Shown in pieces: positions 1 through 9,848 of a DNA stretch of 64,000 nucleotides; positions within the stretch are counted from its first letter, which is position 1, and every line of letters starts with the position of its first letter. The position numbers and the translations under genes are program-made. The stretch spans positions 1-64,000 of IMG/VR virus record IMGVR_UViG_3300046817_000863. One strand, 5' to 3'. This DNA comes from a virus. The notes under the pieces were generated by a model, which was not told the origin of the DNA, made no database searches, and saw only the letters and a list, made by a program, of their open reading frames with translations.

Positions 1-835
1 TAGCAGCGGCGGATGTCACGGTCCCGCTGATAAGGTACGCAGGAGGCGGGATCACGACAAGTTGATACGGGTCCGCGGTGACAGATGCCAACTCTGATTC
101 GCTGAGTGCTCGCGACCACACACCGGCAACGTCTGTCGCCCCAAACGGGCCAGCGTACGGTACGGTGCTCGCGTTGGCGAACAACGTGAACGGTTGAGGG
201 GACGAGCCCCACCCGATTGCGAAATCATCCGACATCCCTGAGCCGGTTCCGTACTGAACACCATCCCGGTAAAAATAGACAATATTCGCAACCTTGGTGA
301 AGGCGTATGTGTGGAAATTCCCGTCAAGGAGAAAGAACCCAGTGTCTCCTGGGTGGTATTCCAGGAAGGTAGGGAAGGACGACATCATCGCCGCTGGCGC
401 TGTCGTGTTGGAATGCCTCCGCAGTGCTAATGAGTACGATGGGCTCGCCAGTGTCGAGTTCTGCGGGATACCGGCAATAGTGGCGTAATCATCGTTCCAC
501 CCGGTGATTTTCGCGCGCACAAATATAGTCCAGTTGTGCGCTGCCGAGCCGTATATACCGGGGACCGGGAGAGGCCAGTACGCTCCATCTGAAGCGCCGG
601 AAGTGACGAGTGCAGAGCCACCGGCTGGACCAGCTCCAGCAGTCAATGCGGCCGAACCCATCAGGGTTCCATCGTTCCCGTTGACGATGTTTTTAAATGT
701 CGTGGTTCCCGGCATCACCAGCAACTTCAGGCTGTTGGCAATGGGATTCGCGGAGTTAACGACCAGATTACTGGACGGCGGATCAGCCAGAGCACTAAAC
801 GCCAGGCACACCACGAGTGATAGTATTCTTTTCAT
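1..835 (-). CDS. LamG-like secreted/tail appendage protein, 3' end cut by window edge
   Basis: The reading frame opens at an ATG at 835 and stays open to position 1, giving 278 codons with no stop. The N-terminus (MKRILSLVVCLAFSALADPP) looks like a Sec signal peptide. The body is rich in beta-type sequence, and a run ending WSRALSESELA is typical of concanavalin/LamG-fold domains. It lies 21 bp downstream of the SGNH gene, so it is probably the last visible member of the tail-appendage cassette. A LamG fold suggests glycan binding. The C-terminus is beyond the window. Confidence 0.75.
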   Translation of the reverse strand, partial: MKRILSLVVCLAFSALADPPSSNLVVNSANPIANSLKLLVMPGTTTFKNIVNGNDGTLMGSAALTAGAGPAGGSALVTSGASDGAYWPLPVPGIYGSAAHNWTIFVRAKITGWNDDYATIAGIPQNSTLASPSYSLALRRHSNTTAPAAMMSSFPTFLEYHPGDTGFFLLDGNFHTYAFTKVANIVYFYRDGVQYGTGSGMSDDFAIGWGSSPQPFTLFANASTVPYAGPFGATDVAGVWSRALSESELASVTADPYQLVVIPPPAYLISGTVTSAAA

Positions 836-856
836 TCTTTTCCTTCTTTGGGGTGC

Positions 857-2932
857 TTACTCGATACCGCGGGCGTTCAGAGAAGCCTTCACCTTCAGCG
901 CGAAGCGATAGCTTCCAACGCTGGTAAGGTGCGATATGTTGTCGAGGAACGAAAGCGTTGGTGCCGAGACTCCAGCACACGGAGGCTCATTGACCGCCCC
1001 GCCCACCGATGCACAATGATCGGATCCAAGTGCAGTGTCCGAATCCGTGTCGACAAGACTAACTGCGGTTGCACCCGGCCATCCGGGGCCAGGCAACTCA
1101 TCCCCACCGGTCCTGTGTGCGTTAACCTGCCGATAATTAGCCCTTATCCATGAGTTGAAGGTCACGCGATCGGCATTCTTCGCATCAGGAGGGGTCCCCC
1201 CTGATGTAGTCGGAAGAGATGCACCGATAGGAGTGCAGGTAGTCCAGAACACATCCCATCCGGCAATCTGATGCGACAGAGCCCACAGCATTTGAGTCAG
1301 CTCCATCTGGTCCGGAGTGCGGCTGCCGCCAATGGCATTGATACACTCGCCGCCGATGATGATCTTGCGGCCGTAGATCCCGGAATCGGTAAGAGCGTAC
1401 TTCGCAAACTGATCGGAGCCTTCGAACTTGCGGTAGTTTTGCTCTACCCCTGCACGCGACATCACCTGATCGTCAAAGAAACTGATCGCTCCATTCACAT
1501 ACGTGGCCGGGGTCTTCAGGATCCCGCGAAGCTGGGCAAGCCAAGCCGTCTGTACATACGCCCCGGTGCCGTGAGTAACGCCTGTGCCTGAACACACGCC
1601 GCCAACACACCCACGCTGCACAGTGCAGGACGTCGCGCTGGTTGCCGTGGTGCAAGACGTGATCCTGACTACCTCATTCCTGTCGATGCGGACAAACCCG
1701 CCAGTCGCGCCGCCAGGGAATCCCGCATCATAGGAAATCACATTGTTGGCATTGAAATGGATGTTTGTATCAACCCCGTCTATTGGCGCTGACAGCGTAG
1801 TGCCGTTCGGGCTGTTAAACCCAGTACATTGGTTAGCGCCGGGGCCGATATCGCTGAAACATTCATCGTTCACGGAATCACCGACGGCCACGACCAAGGT
1901 AGGCTTCTGCCGTGCATACTTCCTTTGCCGATACTTCAGCGCATATGTAGCCTGCAGGATTTCATTCTTCGTCAGGACCACCGAATGAAACGACATCCAC
2001 TGTACGGTTTTGTTCATTGGCTGGTTGAAGTTGAAATTCGGGCTGTTGTTGGTGTTATCTCTCCCGATGTACCCAATGCTTCCGGGGAACAGCCGCGGCA
2101 TATTGTTTAACTGAAGATTAGGGGCGGCAAGCACCCCTGCCGATATGGGAAGGAGTGCGACCGAACTGCCGAAATACACTACTTCCTGCCCATCGCAATA
2201 CATCCGCAGTCCATCTGAAGCTCGCGTCAGTACGATCACGCGGTCATCACCCTGGCAGTAGATGTGCTTGATTGGCGCACCATGGTCACTCCAGTAGTGA
2301 AGGTAATCGAGAACCCCCGAGGTGACTCCCCATAGAGACTGTTTCCCAAGCTGCGCAGCAGAGAACCCACCATAACCGGGGGCATAGAAACCGATCGGAT
2401 CATCGTTCTGGTTACCACCCATCAGCGGATGCTCAAACCCACCACCCATCTCGGTAGTGCCGTCACTGTCGTCGGCAAGAGCTTTAGTGATGAATATAGC
2501 CGTCATCACTTGCTGGCTGCATGCACTCGGCAGCACGATGTGATCGTTCTGCGGGTCAGACTCAGTGCGGGTCGCGTTGAACGTTCCTCCGAGGTGGAAA
2601 CCAACATCATTTAGAGCACGCCCTGTTCGCAGTGGCCTCCCCGCCAGATTGAACGGAGCAGGGTTCCACGCGAAAGGAATCGTCCCGCTGGAGTTGAATA
2701 TGGTCAGGTTGCCGCACCGCGGGATGCTTACCCCCTGATTCCTGTACCCAAGGAGAGGGGACCAGTCCCCGATGACAGTGCCGCTGCCTTCATTCGCGGG
2801 GTACGCCCCGATGAGCCCGCGAGAAGGATAGACGAAGCGCGAGTTGAGCACTCCACGCTTCGGTGCGGAATCAAGCGCAACCGCAACGCGAGGGGCCAGG
2901 AGAGACAGCAGTACGATTAGTGTCTTCATCAT
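857..2932 (-). CDS. LamG + SGNH/GDSL hydrolase-type tail appendage protein with signal peptide
   Basis: The 691-residue product starts MMKTLIVLLSLLAPRVAVA, a good signal peptide. Residues about 40-335 look like a LamG-type lectin domain. From about 345 the sequence reads VVAVGDSVNDE, matching block I of SGNH/GDSL esterases with Ser353 as nucleophile. Near the C-terminus FLDNISHLT offers the Asp/His pair of block V. The family deacetylates or de-esterifies polysaccharides, so a host-surface depolymerase role is likely. Paired cysteines (SCTVQRGCVGGVC) suggest an exported, disulfide-bonded protein. It starts 1 bp after the collagen-like gene stops, so translation is probably coupled. The second ATG at 2929 is an equally good start. 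Confidence 0.8.
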   Translation of the reverse strand: MMKTLIVLLSLLAPRVAVALDSAPKRGVLNSRFVYPSRGLIGAYPANEGSGTVIGDWSPLLGYRNQGVSIPRCGNLTIFNSSGTIPFAWNPAPFNLAGRPLRTGRALNDVGFHLGGTFNATRTESDPQNDHIVLPSACSQQVMTAIFITKALADDSDGTTEMGGGFEHPLMGGNQNDDPIGFYAPGYGGFSAAQLGKQSLWGVTSGVLDYLHYWSDHGAPIKHIYCQGDDRVIVLTRASDGLRMYCDGQEVVYFGSSVALLPISAGVLAAPNLQLNNMPRLFPGSIGYIGRDNTNNSPNFNFNQPMNKTVQWMSFHSVVLTKNEILQATYALKYRQRKYARQKPTLVVAVGDSVNDECFSDIGPGANQCTGFNSPNGTTLSAPIDGVDTNIHFNANNVISYDAGFPGGATGGFVRIDRNEVVRITSCTTATSATSCTVQRGCVGGVCSGTGVTHGTGAYVQTAWLAQLRGILKTPATYVNGAISFFDDQVMSRAGVEQNYRKFEGSDQFAKYALTDSGIYGRKIIIGGECINAIGGSRTPDQMELTQMLWALSHQIAGWDVFWTTCTPIGASLPTTSGGTPPDAKNADRVTFNSWIRANYRQVNAHRTGGDELPGPGWPGATAVSLVDTDSDTALGSDHCASVGGAVNEPPCAGVSAPTLSFLDNISHLTSVGSYRFALKVKASLNARGIE

Positions 2933-2933
2933 T

Positions 2934-4727
2934 TCAAAGCACCGTAGGGGCCGCGACTTTCGTCAATTCCTGATACAGGATGCAGGCGTCTACCTGCCCT
3001 GCAGTCAGCCCTGACAGCGCGGCATCGGCAGTGAATATCAGCAGCACTGGGCTACTTGCAACGGTGCTCGCACCAAGTCCAGTTTCAGCCTGAACATAGT
3101 CAGGCGCGACGGTTAACCCAAGCGCATACACGTTGGAATAGGCAGTATCAGAGACGGCGTTCCCCATGCTTACTCCGGGGTTAGCGACACCGGCAAACGC
3201 AGTATTTGATTTGATCCACGATCCGATCACCACCGTGTTAGCTGGCAGCGTGAGCCCCGTTGGCACAGAAACGCGAGTGGTGCCGGGTACAAGCAACGCC
3301 TGGTTGTAGTTCACCCGATAGCATTCCTGCGACACACCGGAGCCCGTTGTTGTCCCGCCACCAGTGATATTCACTGTCGTAATGCGGCCATCGGAGGTGA
3401 CTCCCTGCCCCGGGAACACATACTTCATTGGCTGAATATAGTGCGGGTCAACGAGACTAACTGATGTCACGCCGGTTCCCGACACGACCGCGGTAGCGAT
3501 GAGCAGCCTGTCTGCCTGGCACTGCGTTGCGCCGGGAATCAGGGTCAGCCCGCTTGAAGTCGTGATCGTTGTCCCGCTGTAGGACAACTCCATCGTTGGG
3601 CCATATTTGCAGAAGTATGCGGTATATGAGCCACCGGCCGCGGTGAATGAACCGTTATACCCTGCCCATGTATCGGGCGCATCGCCCTGCTGCCCAGAGC
3701 AATTACTCCCAGCGGGGCAGTGGAGAGAAGCCGTGGTAGCGGTTCGGTCTATGGTGAAGCTATTGGCTGCTCCGCTCCCTCCACCACTGCCGACCGGGAC
3801 GCAGCCTGTCGCGTCTCCATTGGCGAGAATACCCGTTCCCGATTGACCTATCGGGCATTGCACCGGAGTGCCGGCGAGCGCCGTAGCCAGCGCTGCCTGC
3901 CCCGTGGTGCTCGAATTAATAGTGCCTGGCAGATCAGCAGCCACGATCGCACGCAAGCTCATCGCGCCGCTGATCCCGTTGGGGGTCGCCATGACCCTGT
4001 TCGCGGGCTGTCCCCCAGCCGAAATGATCGTAAACGTTCCCGCACTCGTGATCGGTCCTCCCGATACGGCCAGATACGAAGGCACCGACATGTCGACGCT
4101 CGTCACGCTGCCTCCACCGCCTCCACCAGGTCCGGGAGGGCCTTGCGGTCCAGTCGGCCCGGTGGGTCCAGCCGGTCCCGGGACAGTGCTGGCAGCGCCA
4201 GCGGGCCCCGTCGGTCCAGCCGGTCCAGTGGTGCCTGTAGCGCCAGTAGGGCCTGTCGGTCCCGGAGGGCCTGATGCTCCAGCAACACCCGCGGGGCCAG
4301 CGGCTCCTGCAGGTCCAGCGGGGCCTGTGGCGCCACTCGCACCAGTGCTCCCAGCCGGCCCGGGGCTCCCAGCTGGGCCTCCCGGCCCAACACCGCCAGG
4401 TCCGTTTGCGATACACGTAACGTTGGCCGTGCTCGCGAAGTTGGCAGTGACAGCGGCAAGCGTCTTGCCGGTCAATTGCGTGATAGTAATGGGGGTCTGC
4501 GTAGCAGGTGCAGCCCCGGTATAGCAGGCAACGCTCACGTCGATCAGGTTCCAGTTATGCGTGATCGTCAAGCTGGTAACCGCTGGGCCACTGGTAGCCG
4601 ATGCAGGCGGCAATGATCCAAAACTACTGCCGCCGCCACCGGTGCCGCCGCCCCCGCCGCCCGCTGGCAACTGAGCAAACGCCTCAAGGCACAGCACGGC
4701 CAGGGCGAGCGAAATTCTCGTCTTCAT
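2934..4727 (-). CDS. Collagen-like tail fibre protein with signal peptide
   Basis: The 597-residue product begins [19 protein letters not shown], a signal peptide, followed by a glycine stretch. Residues about 114-200 are Gly-X-Y repeats rich in Pro, Ala and Thr, such as [11 protein letters not shown] beta-rich C-terminal half follows. Phage collagen-like segments form trimeric fibre shafts, and the C-terminus would be a receptor-binding or trimerising head. The gene sits between the small membrane/lysis genes and the SGNH gene. The GC-rich repeat creates long chance reading frames on both strands, which were ignored. Confidence 0.82.
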   Translation of the reverse strand: MKTRISLALAVLCLEAFAQLPAGGGGGGTGGGGSSFGSLPPASATSGPAVTSLTITHNWNLIDVSVACYTGAAPATQTPITITQLTGKTLAAVTANFASTANVTCIANGPGGVGPGGPAGSPGPAGSTGASGATGPAGPAGAAGPAGVAGASGPPGPTGPTGATGTTGPAGPTGPAGAASTVPGPAGPTGPTGPQGPPGPGGGGGGSVTSVDMSVPSYLAVSGGPITSAGTFTIISAGGQPANRVMATPNGISGAMSLRAIVAADLPGTINSSTTGQAALATALAGTPVQCPIGQSGTGILANGDATGCVPVGSGGGSGAANSFTIDRTATTASLHCPAGSNCSGQQGDAPDTWAGYNGSFTAAGGSYTAYFCKYGPTMELSYSGTTITTSSGLTLIPGATQCQADRLLIATAVVSGTGVTSVSLVDPHYIQPMKYVFPGQGVTSDGRITTVNITGGGTTTGSGVSQECYRVNYNQALLVPGTTRVSVPTGLTLPANTVVIGSWIKSNTAFAGVANPGVSMGNAVSDTAYSNVYALGLTVAPDYVQAETGLGASTVASSPVLLIFTADAALSGLTAGQVDACILYQELTKVAAPTVL

Positions 4728-4753
4728 TAGTTCTCCTGTTTATGGGGTAGGGA

Positions 4754-5068
4754 TTAGCCTTTGGCGCGTTCTTTGAGGCCCAAAATGGCGTGGAAAGCTA
4801 TTGGTGCGATGGCGATTGCCAGGCCTACCAGCAGCGTGTTGTTTCTCTCTCCGATAGTCTCAAGCTTGACCAGTCTCTGATCAGCATGAACAGCCTCTAA
4901 CTGCTCCAGCCGTCGGCCATGATCGGTAATCTCCACTGCCTGTCTTATATCTGCAGGCAGGTGTAGCTCATTGGCGTGAGCGAATGAAATCAGGAGGCAT
5001 ACACCAAGCGCGACGAGCCCGAGCATTATCGCTGCCCGTCGCATTAATTTAACTGCCGGTGAACTCAT
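4754..5068 (-). CDS. Small membrane protein, two hydrophobic segments (lysis-region)
   Basis: The 104-residue protein has a hydrophobic segment at residues about 12-31 (AAIMLGLVALGVCLLISFAH), a charged, probably coiled middle, and a second hydrophobic segment near residues 78-96. It is next to a holin-like gene and the endolysin, so a holin or spanin role is possible. The topology (TM, periplasmic coil, TM) is not a standard spanin. Function is inferred only from position and hydrophobicity. Confidence 0.6.
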   Translation of the reverse strand: MSSPAVKLMRRAAIMLGLVALGVCLLISFAHANELHLPADIRQAVEITDHGRRLEQLEAVHADQRLVKLETIGERNNTLLVGLAIAIAPIAFHAILGLKERAKG

Positions 5069-5097
5069 TGCAGCCCCATTCTCCGGTTGGCGCTGAG

Positions 5098-5337
5098 CTA
5101 CTTTGCAGCATCGGACGGTGCCACTGGCGCCAGATCCTTATGCGATACGACAGGAGCAGGGGGCGAAATGGGGCTCTTTTTGAGCAACCCGCCGACACCG
5201 ATGATCGCCCCTGTGATAGCCAGTGGACCAATCTTGTTTTTATCGGTGACCGCCTGCGGGTCTGATGCCGCTACCGCTGCCATAGTCACAGCAGCCCCGG
5301 TAAACGCGGCTCCGATAATCTGCAAAAATATGTTCAT
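5098..5337 (-). CDS. Putative holin-like small membrane protein
   Basis: The 79-residue protein has an N-terminal hydrophobic segment (IIGAAFTGAAVTMAAVAA) and a second one (IGPLAITGAIIGVGGLL), then a Pro/Ala-rich polar tail. Small size, two membrane spans and a position 60 bp downstream of the endolysin fit a class II holin. No family-specific motif was recognised, so the role rests on context. Confidence 0.55.
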   Translation of the reverse strand: MNIFLQIIGAAFTGAAVTMAAVAASDPQAVTDKNKIGPLAITGAIIGVGGLLKKSPISPPAPVVSHKDLAPVAPSDAAK

Positions 5338-5397
5338 TTATTTCTTTCTCACTGAAGTCTGTTTGTGGTTCCGCCTCAAAAGGCCAGAGAAAGTGAG

Positions 5398-5775
5398 TCA
5401 CAGCTTATAGAAAATATGGTTACCGATTATTGCGGTAATCTTGTTCGGATCGGCCCAGTATGGCTGAACTGCGTCCGTATGATAGTGGTTCGCTCCAGCG
5501 GTCGGATCATTGCCTGGATCGCGTGCCATCTTCAAAATCGTTTCCCACGGCTCCGAACCGCGTACCGGCCACTTCGCGGCGCATGGGTCGCCTGCGTTGT
5601 AACAGGAGAACTGCTGCGGTTGTACGCACACCTCGTAGGATGTATCGGGCCAGCGGCTGTCGGCCGTTCGATTCAGCAGTACATGGATTACGGCGCGCTG
5701 CCCTTCGGTGGGTTCGCCCTGTGCTTCTCTCCATGCCGTGAGCGCGGTAAACACCAGATCAAGTTCATCTGACAT
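5398..5775 (-). CDS. Endolysin, SleB-type cell wall hydrolase (Hydrolase_2)
   Basis: The 125-residue product matches the SleB/CwlJ hydrolase domain. It starts with a helix, ALTAWREAQGEP, carrying the likely catalytic Glu, then QRAVIHVLLNR, then a QFSCYN segment. It ends in HYHTD and a PYWADPNKITAIIGNHIFYK block typical of the family C-terminus. These enzymes cleave peptidoglycan as lytic transglycosylases. It lacks a signal peptide, so release would depend on the adjacent small membrane proteins. It lies among the late structural genes. Confidence 0.85.
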   Translation of the reverse strand: MSDELDLVFTALTAWREAQGEPTEGQRAVIHVLLNRTADSRWPDTSYEVCVQPQQFSCYNAGDPCAAKWPVRGSEPWETILKMARDPGNDPTAGANHYHTDAVQPYWADPNKITAIIGNHIFYKL

Positions 5776-5795
5776 CTGACTGTCCCCCTTTTGGA

Positions 5796-6314
5796 TTAAA
5801 GCTGCTCGTAAAACGTAATGTAAATGCTGTAATTGCCGGTCACGGTGGTGGAGAACGAAACTCGCAACGTTCTCCCGGTAATTGGGCCGGATGCGAATTC
5901 ATCGTCTGAGGCATCGAACCCATAATCAGCACCTGTCCCTATCACGAAAGACTTTGTGTTTGTCGGAGATGCTGACGTTGCGCCGGAAAGCACGGTTGCC
6001 TTGGTCGCATAGGTGGTGTTCCTGCCACGAACCACAGCAGCCGTTCCGCCGGCTGGGGTTGCGCCTCCCCACTCGAAAACAACGTTTGCGGCCGTTGGCG
6101 TATTGACCAGAATCCGATCAAACCTGATAGGGGTCGCGGTTACGGTCGATGGCACATGCACAACGCAACTCGGGACGGTCCCGGAGGCGGTGCCAATGCA
6201 GGCGGCCTCGTATTTGCGCTTCGTATCCCTCTCGGGCTTGACGATGGTCTGTGCATGGCAAAACAGCGCAACAAGGCATACCGCAGCCATTGCGCGGGAA
6301 ATCGCACGGTACAT
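5796..6314 (-). CDS. Secreted beta-rich protein, unknown function
   Basis: The chosen ATG at 6314 follows AGGAGA at a good distance and gives 172 residues. It begins MYRAISRAMAAVCLVALFCH, a clear signal peptide ending near CHAQ. An in-frame ATG 54 bp upstream would bury the signal. The mature part has one Cys pair (AACIGT...PSCVV) and Thr/Ser/Gly-rich beta sequence. The gene lies between the large ejection-type protein and the endolysin. It may be a small appendage or host-envelope factor. No family was recognised. Confidence 0.65.
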   Translation of the reverse strand: MYRAISRAMAAVCLVALFCHAQTIVKPERDTKRKYEAACIGTASGTVPSCVVHVPSTVTATPIRFDRILVNTPTAANVVFEWGGATPAGGTAAVVRGRNTTYATKATVLSGATSASPTNTKSFVIGTGADYGFDASDDEFASGPITGRTLRVSFSTTVTGNYSIYITFYEQL

Positions 6315-6336
6315 TTGGGTTTCTCCTGAGGGTTGT

Positions 6337-8235
6337 TTATTGCTTGCGAGGTTTCGCCAGGAACTCATCCGGCAAATCGTCGGGTCCGCTCGATGCGAGT
6401 CTGGCTCGATCTATTAAAAAGTCATCCGGTAAATCGTCGGGCCGTTGTAATTTCGGAGGTTGCGTCAGTTTCTGCGCTGCGTACGTGCGGCCGATTGCGC
6501 TGGCAAGCGGGCTGAGCAATTTCGGCGGTTCCTTTACTGCCTCTCCCATGACTGCGCGAGACATCGGCCCAGTCCATGCCTTAGCTGCCAGCCTCGGGAT
6601 AACGACCCCCGCAGCCATGCCTCCCGCCGCATCCCTCAGTTTTTCGGCCGGGTCATCTCCGGTTGCCGCACCAATGATTGCTCCGGGAACCATGCCGCCG
6701 TACTTCAGCAGATTGCTGTAGCGTGCGGTTTCTGAGGTGTTGGTCAGGCTCGTCGGGCGAGTGATGGCCTTGCCGAGCTCTGAGGCGTCCCGTAACTGCT
6801 GATATGGACCCTCACCGAACAACGCATTGTAGGCATCCTTGTTGACGTCCAGCGCCTTTTCCATCCGGCGTGGGTTGATGAATCGTTCGTCCCCGATGAA
6901 TCGATTCTGGGTGAGACTATCATCGAGCATCGTGTCTGCGACATTACGCCGTAGCTTCGGCATCACCTGGTTGTCGGCAGCCTCATACATCGGGGAAACT
7001 GCACGTTCGGTGTTCGCGATAGCCGTTGGATGTTGCGCAAGTTGCGCCGGCAGCGCCTCAGGCTTCCCTGCGCTCTCTGCCCGCTCGATCATGCTCGTTA
7101 CAGGGTTCCCGGTCTTCCCCCCGTTGTATAGCTTCGATGAGGCATCGGCATACTCGCTATTCACCGCTCTCCAGTCTCCCAGTGCCTGCCGTGCAGCCGG
7201 GTCGGTGCTGTTTGTAAGCGAATCCTCGATGGAAGCGTCAACGGCCTTCCGGAGAGCAGGGATCGCACGGCGCTGGACTGCAGCGTCTCCCGTCTTCATG
7301 GCTCGCTCTGCTTCAAGCAGCCCAGTGCGTAGATGCTGCGCTTCCTCAAAGGTCATCTGAGGCAGACCGCTGTCAACGAGACTATTTGGCCTGACTAGCT
7401 GCCCGTCTGCCATACCTGCAACGGACTTGAGTTTCCGCATCACCCCACTGGGGAAATAGCTTTCCATCCCCTGTGGGAGTTCGCTGAGAAATGATCTGGC
7501 GTCGTCCCGCGCGATTGAGAAATCGATTGGTACGTTACCGGCGCGCGAGTTTATCCCGGCATACTGTGGCCTGAAATTCGAGGCGCTTGCGCCCCGGTTA
7601 GCCGCGAGCTGGTCAACGGCAGCATTCCCCGCTTCGGTTGCGGGAACCGGCTGGGGGTGAAACTGTGCTGGTATCTGACGAGTGTTTCCCTCCCACTTCT
7701 GAACCGCCTGCATCGTCTTGCTGCGGATCGGGCCAGTTCCGCCGATGGTCTTCTCCAGACCGCTTTCGATTATTGGCGCAAGCGGCCTGCCCCCTTCGGC
7801 CTTGGCGGATGCCGCCATGCCCGGGGTTAACTGAATGCCTGCCTGACGCGCGAGATTTACCACTTCAGGATCGGCATGAACCGCGCTCCTGATGGCGCGT
7901 GCTGTCAGATTCTTGGTTCCGCGATAGAGTGGCGCAACAGCGCGACCTGCACCCTCCCCAACGGCATTACCCAAAAACGTCATGCCTACGTCTTTGGCCG
8001 TCTCCTCCGGGGTCATCTGAATTGTCTTCAGCCCCAGAGCCTTCCCCAGCAGGTGCGCAGCGCTGTTCCCCGCTGTGGCGCCAGCCCCAGCCCCGAGAAT
8101 CGCCAGCGGCGTAGGTCCACCCGCAGCGGCACCGGCAGTTCCGCCGATAACCTCCCCGAGCATGTTAAGCGCATCCTGTTTTTCGGCATCGGACATCGAT
8201 GACCAATGCGCTTTGAGATCGTCAATTATCGACAT
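6337..8235 (-). CDS. Large internal virion/ejection-type protein
   Basis: The 632-residue protein begins with a short charged helix followed by a long Gly/Ala-rich hydrophobic region at residues about 28-60 (GGTAGAAAGG and similar), able to insert into membranes. A helical polar body follows, then a second Ala/Gly segment near residue 540. The C-terminus repeats PDDLPD(D/E)FL twice. This composition and its place downstream of two Gln-rich virion proteins resemble podovirus DNA-ejection proteins. The assignment rests on context and composition. Confidence 0.65.
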   Translation of the reverse strand: MSIIDDLKAHWSSMSDAEKQDALNMLGEVIGGTAGAAAGGPTPLAILGAGAGATAGNSAAHLLGKALGLKTIQMTPEETAKDVGMTFLGNAVGEGAGRAVAPLYRGTKNLTARAIRSAVHADPEVVNLARQAGIQLTPGMAASAKAEGGRPLAPIIESGLEKTIGGTGPIRSKTMQAVQKWEGNTRQIPAQFHPQPVPATEAGNAAVDQLAANRGASASNFRPQYAGINSRAGNVPIDFSIARDDARSFLSELPQGMESYFPSGVMRKLKSVAGMADGQLVRPNSLVDSGLPQMTFEEAQHLRTGLLEAERAMKTGDAAVQRRAIPALRKAVDASIEDSLTNSTDPAARQALGDWRAVNSEYADASSKLYNGGKTGNPVTSMIERAESAGKPEALPAQLAQHPTAIANTERAVSPMYEAADNQVMPKLRRNVADTMLDDSLTQNRFIGDERFINPRRMEKALDVNKDAYNALFGEGPYQQLRDASELGKAITRPTSLTNTSETARYSNLLKYGGMVPGAIIGAATGDDPAEKLRDAAGGMAAGVVIPRLAAKAWTGPMSRAVMGEAVKEPPKLLSPLASAIGRTYAAQKLTQPPKLQRPDDLPDDFLIDRARLASSGPDDLPDEFLAKPRKQ

Positions 8236-9848
8236 TATTGAGATACCACCCAGCCAAGGCTTTTCGCTCTGTCAGCGTAATCGACCTTGACCTTTTCCGT
8301 CTTTCCTGTCTTTGGATTCTTCATCACAACGAAACTGGTATTTCCGCCGCCAGCCGCCGGCCCACTTACGGATACTCCGTATTTGTCGCCTTCCTCAACA
8401 GCCGCATTTCGCCCATCGCTGATATTCGCCTCCATTCTCGAGAGTTTTTCGTAGGCGTTTTTAGGGCTATCCACCCAGACGTTCGGGGTGTGCTCCAACG
8501 CTCTGTTGAAAATTGCCTTCGCTCTGCTGGTTCCTTTGAGGATTCGCGCAGCGCCAGACACGCCAGCCATGCTCAGGTCTGCGATATCGCCGCCCATAGT
8601 CCCCGCTCTGCCGGCTGCGTACGCAACGCGGTCAGGGAGAAAATAACCGGGGGTGTCGTTATCCTTCAGAGGCTCCAGTTTGGCCTTAAGCCTCTGTATC
8701 TGCTTGAGCGTTGGGTCAATCTCAGAGACTACGCGCGCCGCTGTCGAAGAAAGCGGCCTTGGAGCTTCAACGCCCATCTCGCGCATGACCGAAGTCTTCA
8801 GTTCTTTTGGAACCTGCTCGATTTTGGCGCGACCAGCCTTGATGTTGTCGGCCCAGATCTTGGCCCCGTCATCCGCACCCGGCGATACGCCACCTCTGCC
8901 GCCAGAGTGAGCCATCGATCCCAATACACGGCGAGTCTCGTTGCTCTGTGAGGCCATCTCGCGCCGGGTCTGGTCGGACATGTCTCCCAGATACTTACGC
9001 AGCTCATTCGCCTCGCGAGCGCGACCGTTCGCCTCTGCAAAGCCAATCAGCTGTGTGACTCGCATGGGGTCGACCTTCTGCCCTGCTTTGAGGCCGAATT
9101 GCCCATATTGCTGCTCCATCTCCGGAGTAACCGTCACCCAGTCGCCCATCTTCGCCGCTTGCTTGTCGGCCGCAATTGCGGCCTGAGTCAGCCGCTTGCG
9201 CTGCTTCCCATCGGGCCCCTGAAAGTACTCGTAACGCTGGTCCGCAACCTCGCCGGGGCCGACAGGGGTAATCCCTCTTTCGAGCATCTGCGCTTCGAGC
9301 GAGTTGCCGCGATCCTGCGCCGCGATCTTGCGATCATCCGACTGGTTCTCGATGTTCTGGCGGTATGCCTGCTTCTGCAGCCCGTTCAACTCATCCTGCG
9401 TATCCTGATGCTGGATCTTCTGGCGATTCATCAGGCCAGCCTGATCCATCGCATACTGCTCACGCTGAGGAGCATCCTTGTCCAGCGCGGCTCCGATAAC
9501 CCCGAGCACCCCTCCAGTGCGCAGCGCATTGACGTACCGCGCAGGTCCGGATAGCGGCGGTGGCCGGCGCGACTGAAGCTGATCGTACGCTTCCAGCGTC
9601 TCCGACTTCTTAATCGGCTGCTGAGGTGCCGGCGCGCTCGTGTCGTACTGGAGTTGCGCGTCGGGTTCCACGGAGGGTCGCAGCAAAGGAGGAGGGGTCT
9701 GCTGCATCAGCTTCGGTGTCGGCAGCGGTGGGGGCTGAAATTGCCTCGGAGGAGGGGGCAGAGGCCCCCCGCCAGTACCGGAGCCGTCATCGTACATCGA
9801 CGGGTCGAAAGTAGGCTGAAAGTAAGGATTTCTGGGATAAGTTGGCAT
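8235..9848 (-). CDS. Putative internal virion protein, Pro-rich N-terminus
   Basis: The 537-residue product has a Pro/Gln-rich head (residues 1-85), an ALRTGGVLGVIGAALDKDAP segment, a long Gln/Asp-rich helical middle likely to form coiled coil, and a basic C-terminus with KNPKTGKTEKVKV. Its last stop overlaps the next start by one base and its own start overlaps the stop of the gene before it, so three large proteins are translated as one unit. The features fit an ejection or core protein. Confidence 0.65.
   Translation of the reverse strand: MPTYPRNPYFQPTFDPSMYDDGSGTGGGPLPPPPRQFQPPPLPTPKLMQQTPPPLLRPSVEPDAQLQYDTSAPAPQQPIKKSETLEAYDQLQSRRPPPLSGPARYVNALRTGGVLGVIGAALDKDAPQREQYAMDQAGLMNRQKIQHQDTQDELNGLQKQAYRQNIENQSDDRKIAAQDRGNSLEAQMLERGITPVGPGEVADQRYEYFQGPDGKQRKRLTQAAIAADKQAAKMGDWVTVTPEMEQQYGQFGLKAGQKVDPMRVTQLIGFAEANGRAREANELRKYLGDMSDQTRREMASQSNETRRVLGSMAHSGGRGGVSPGADDGAKIWADNIKAGRAKIEQVPKELKTSVMREMGVEAPRPLSSTAARVVSEIDPTLKQIQRLKAKLEPLKDNDTPGYFLPDRVAYAAGRAGTMGGDIADLSMAGVSGAARILKGTSRAKAIFNRALEHTPNVWVDSPKNAYEKLSRMEANISDGRNAAVEEGDKYGVSVSGPAAGGGNTSFVVMKNPKTGKTEKVKVDYADRAKSLGWVVSQ

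Noticed and set aside
3720-4524. Long frames on both strands over the collagen-like repeat
   Set aside because: They arise from the GC-rich Gly-X-Y repeat. The minus-strand 597-residue frame has a signal peptide and a sensible fold pattern.
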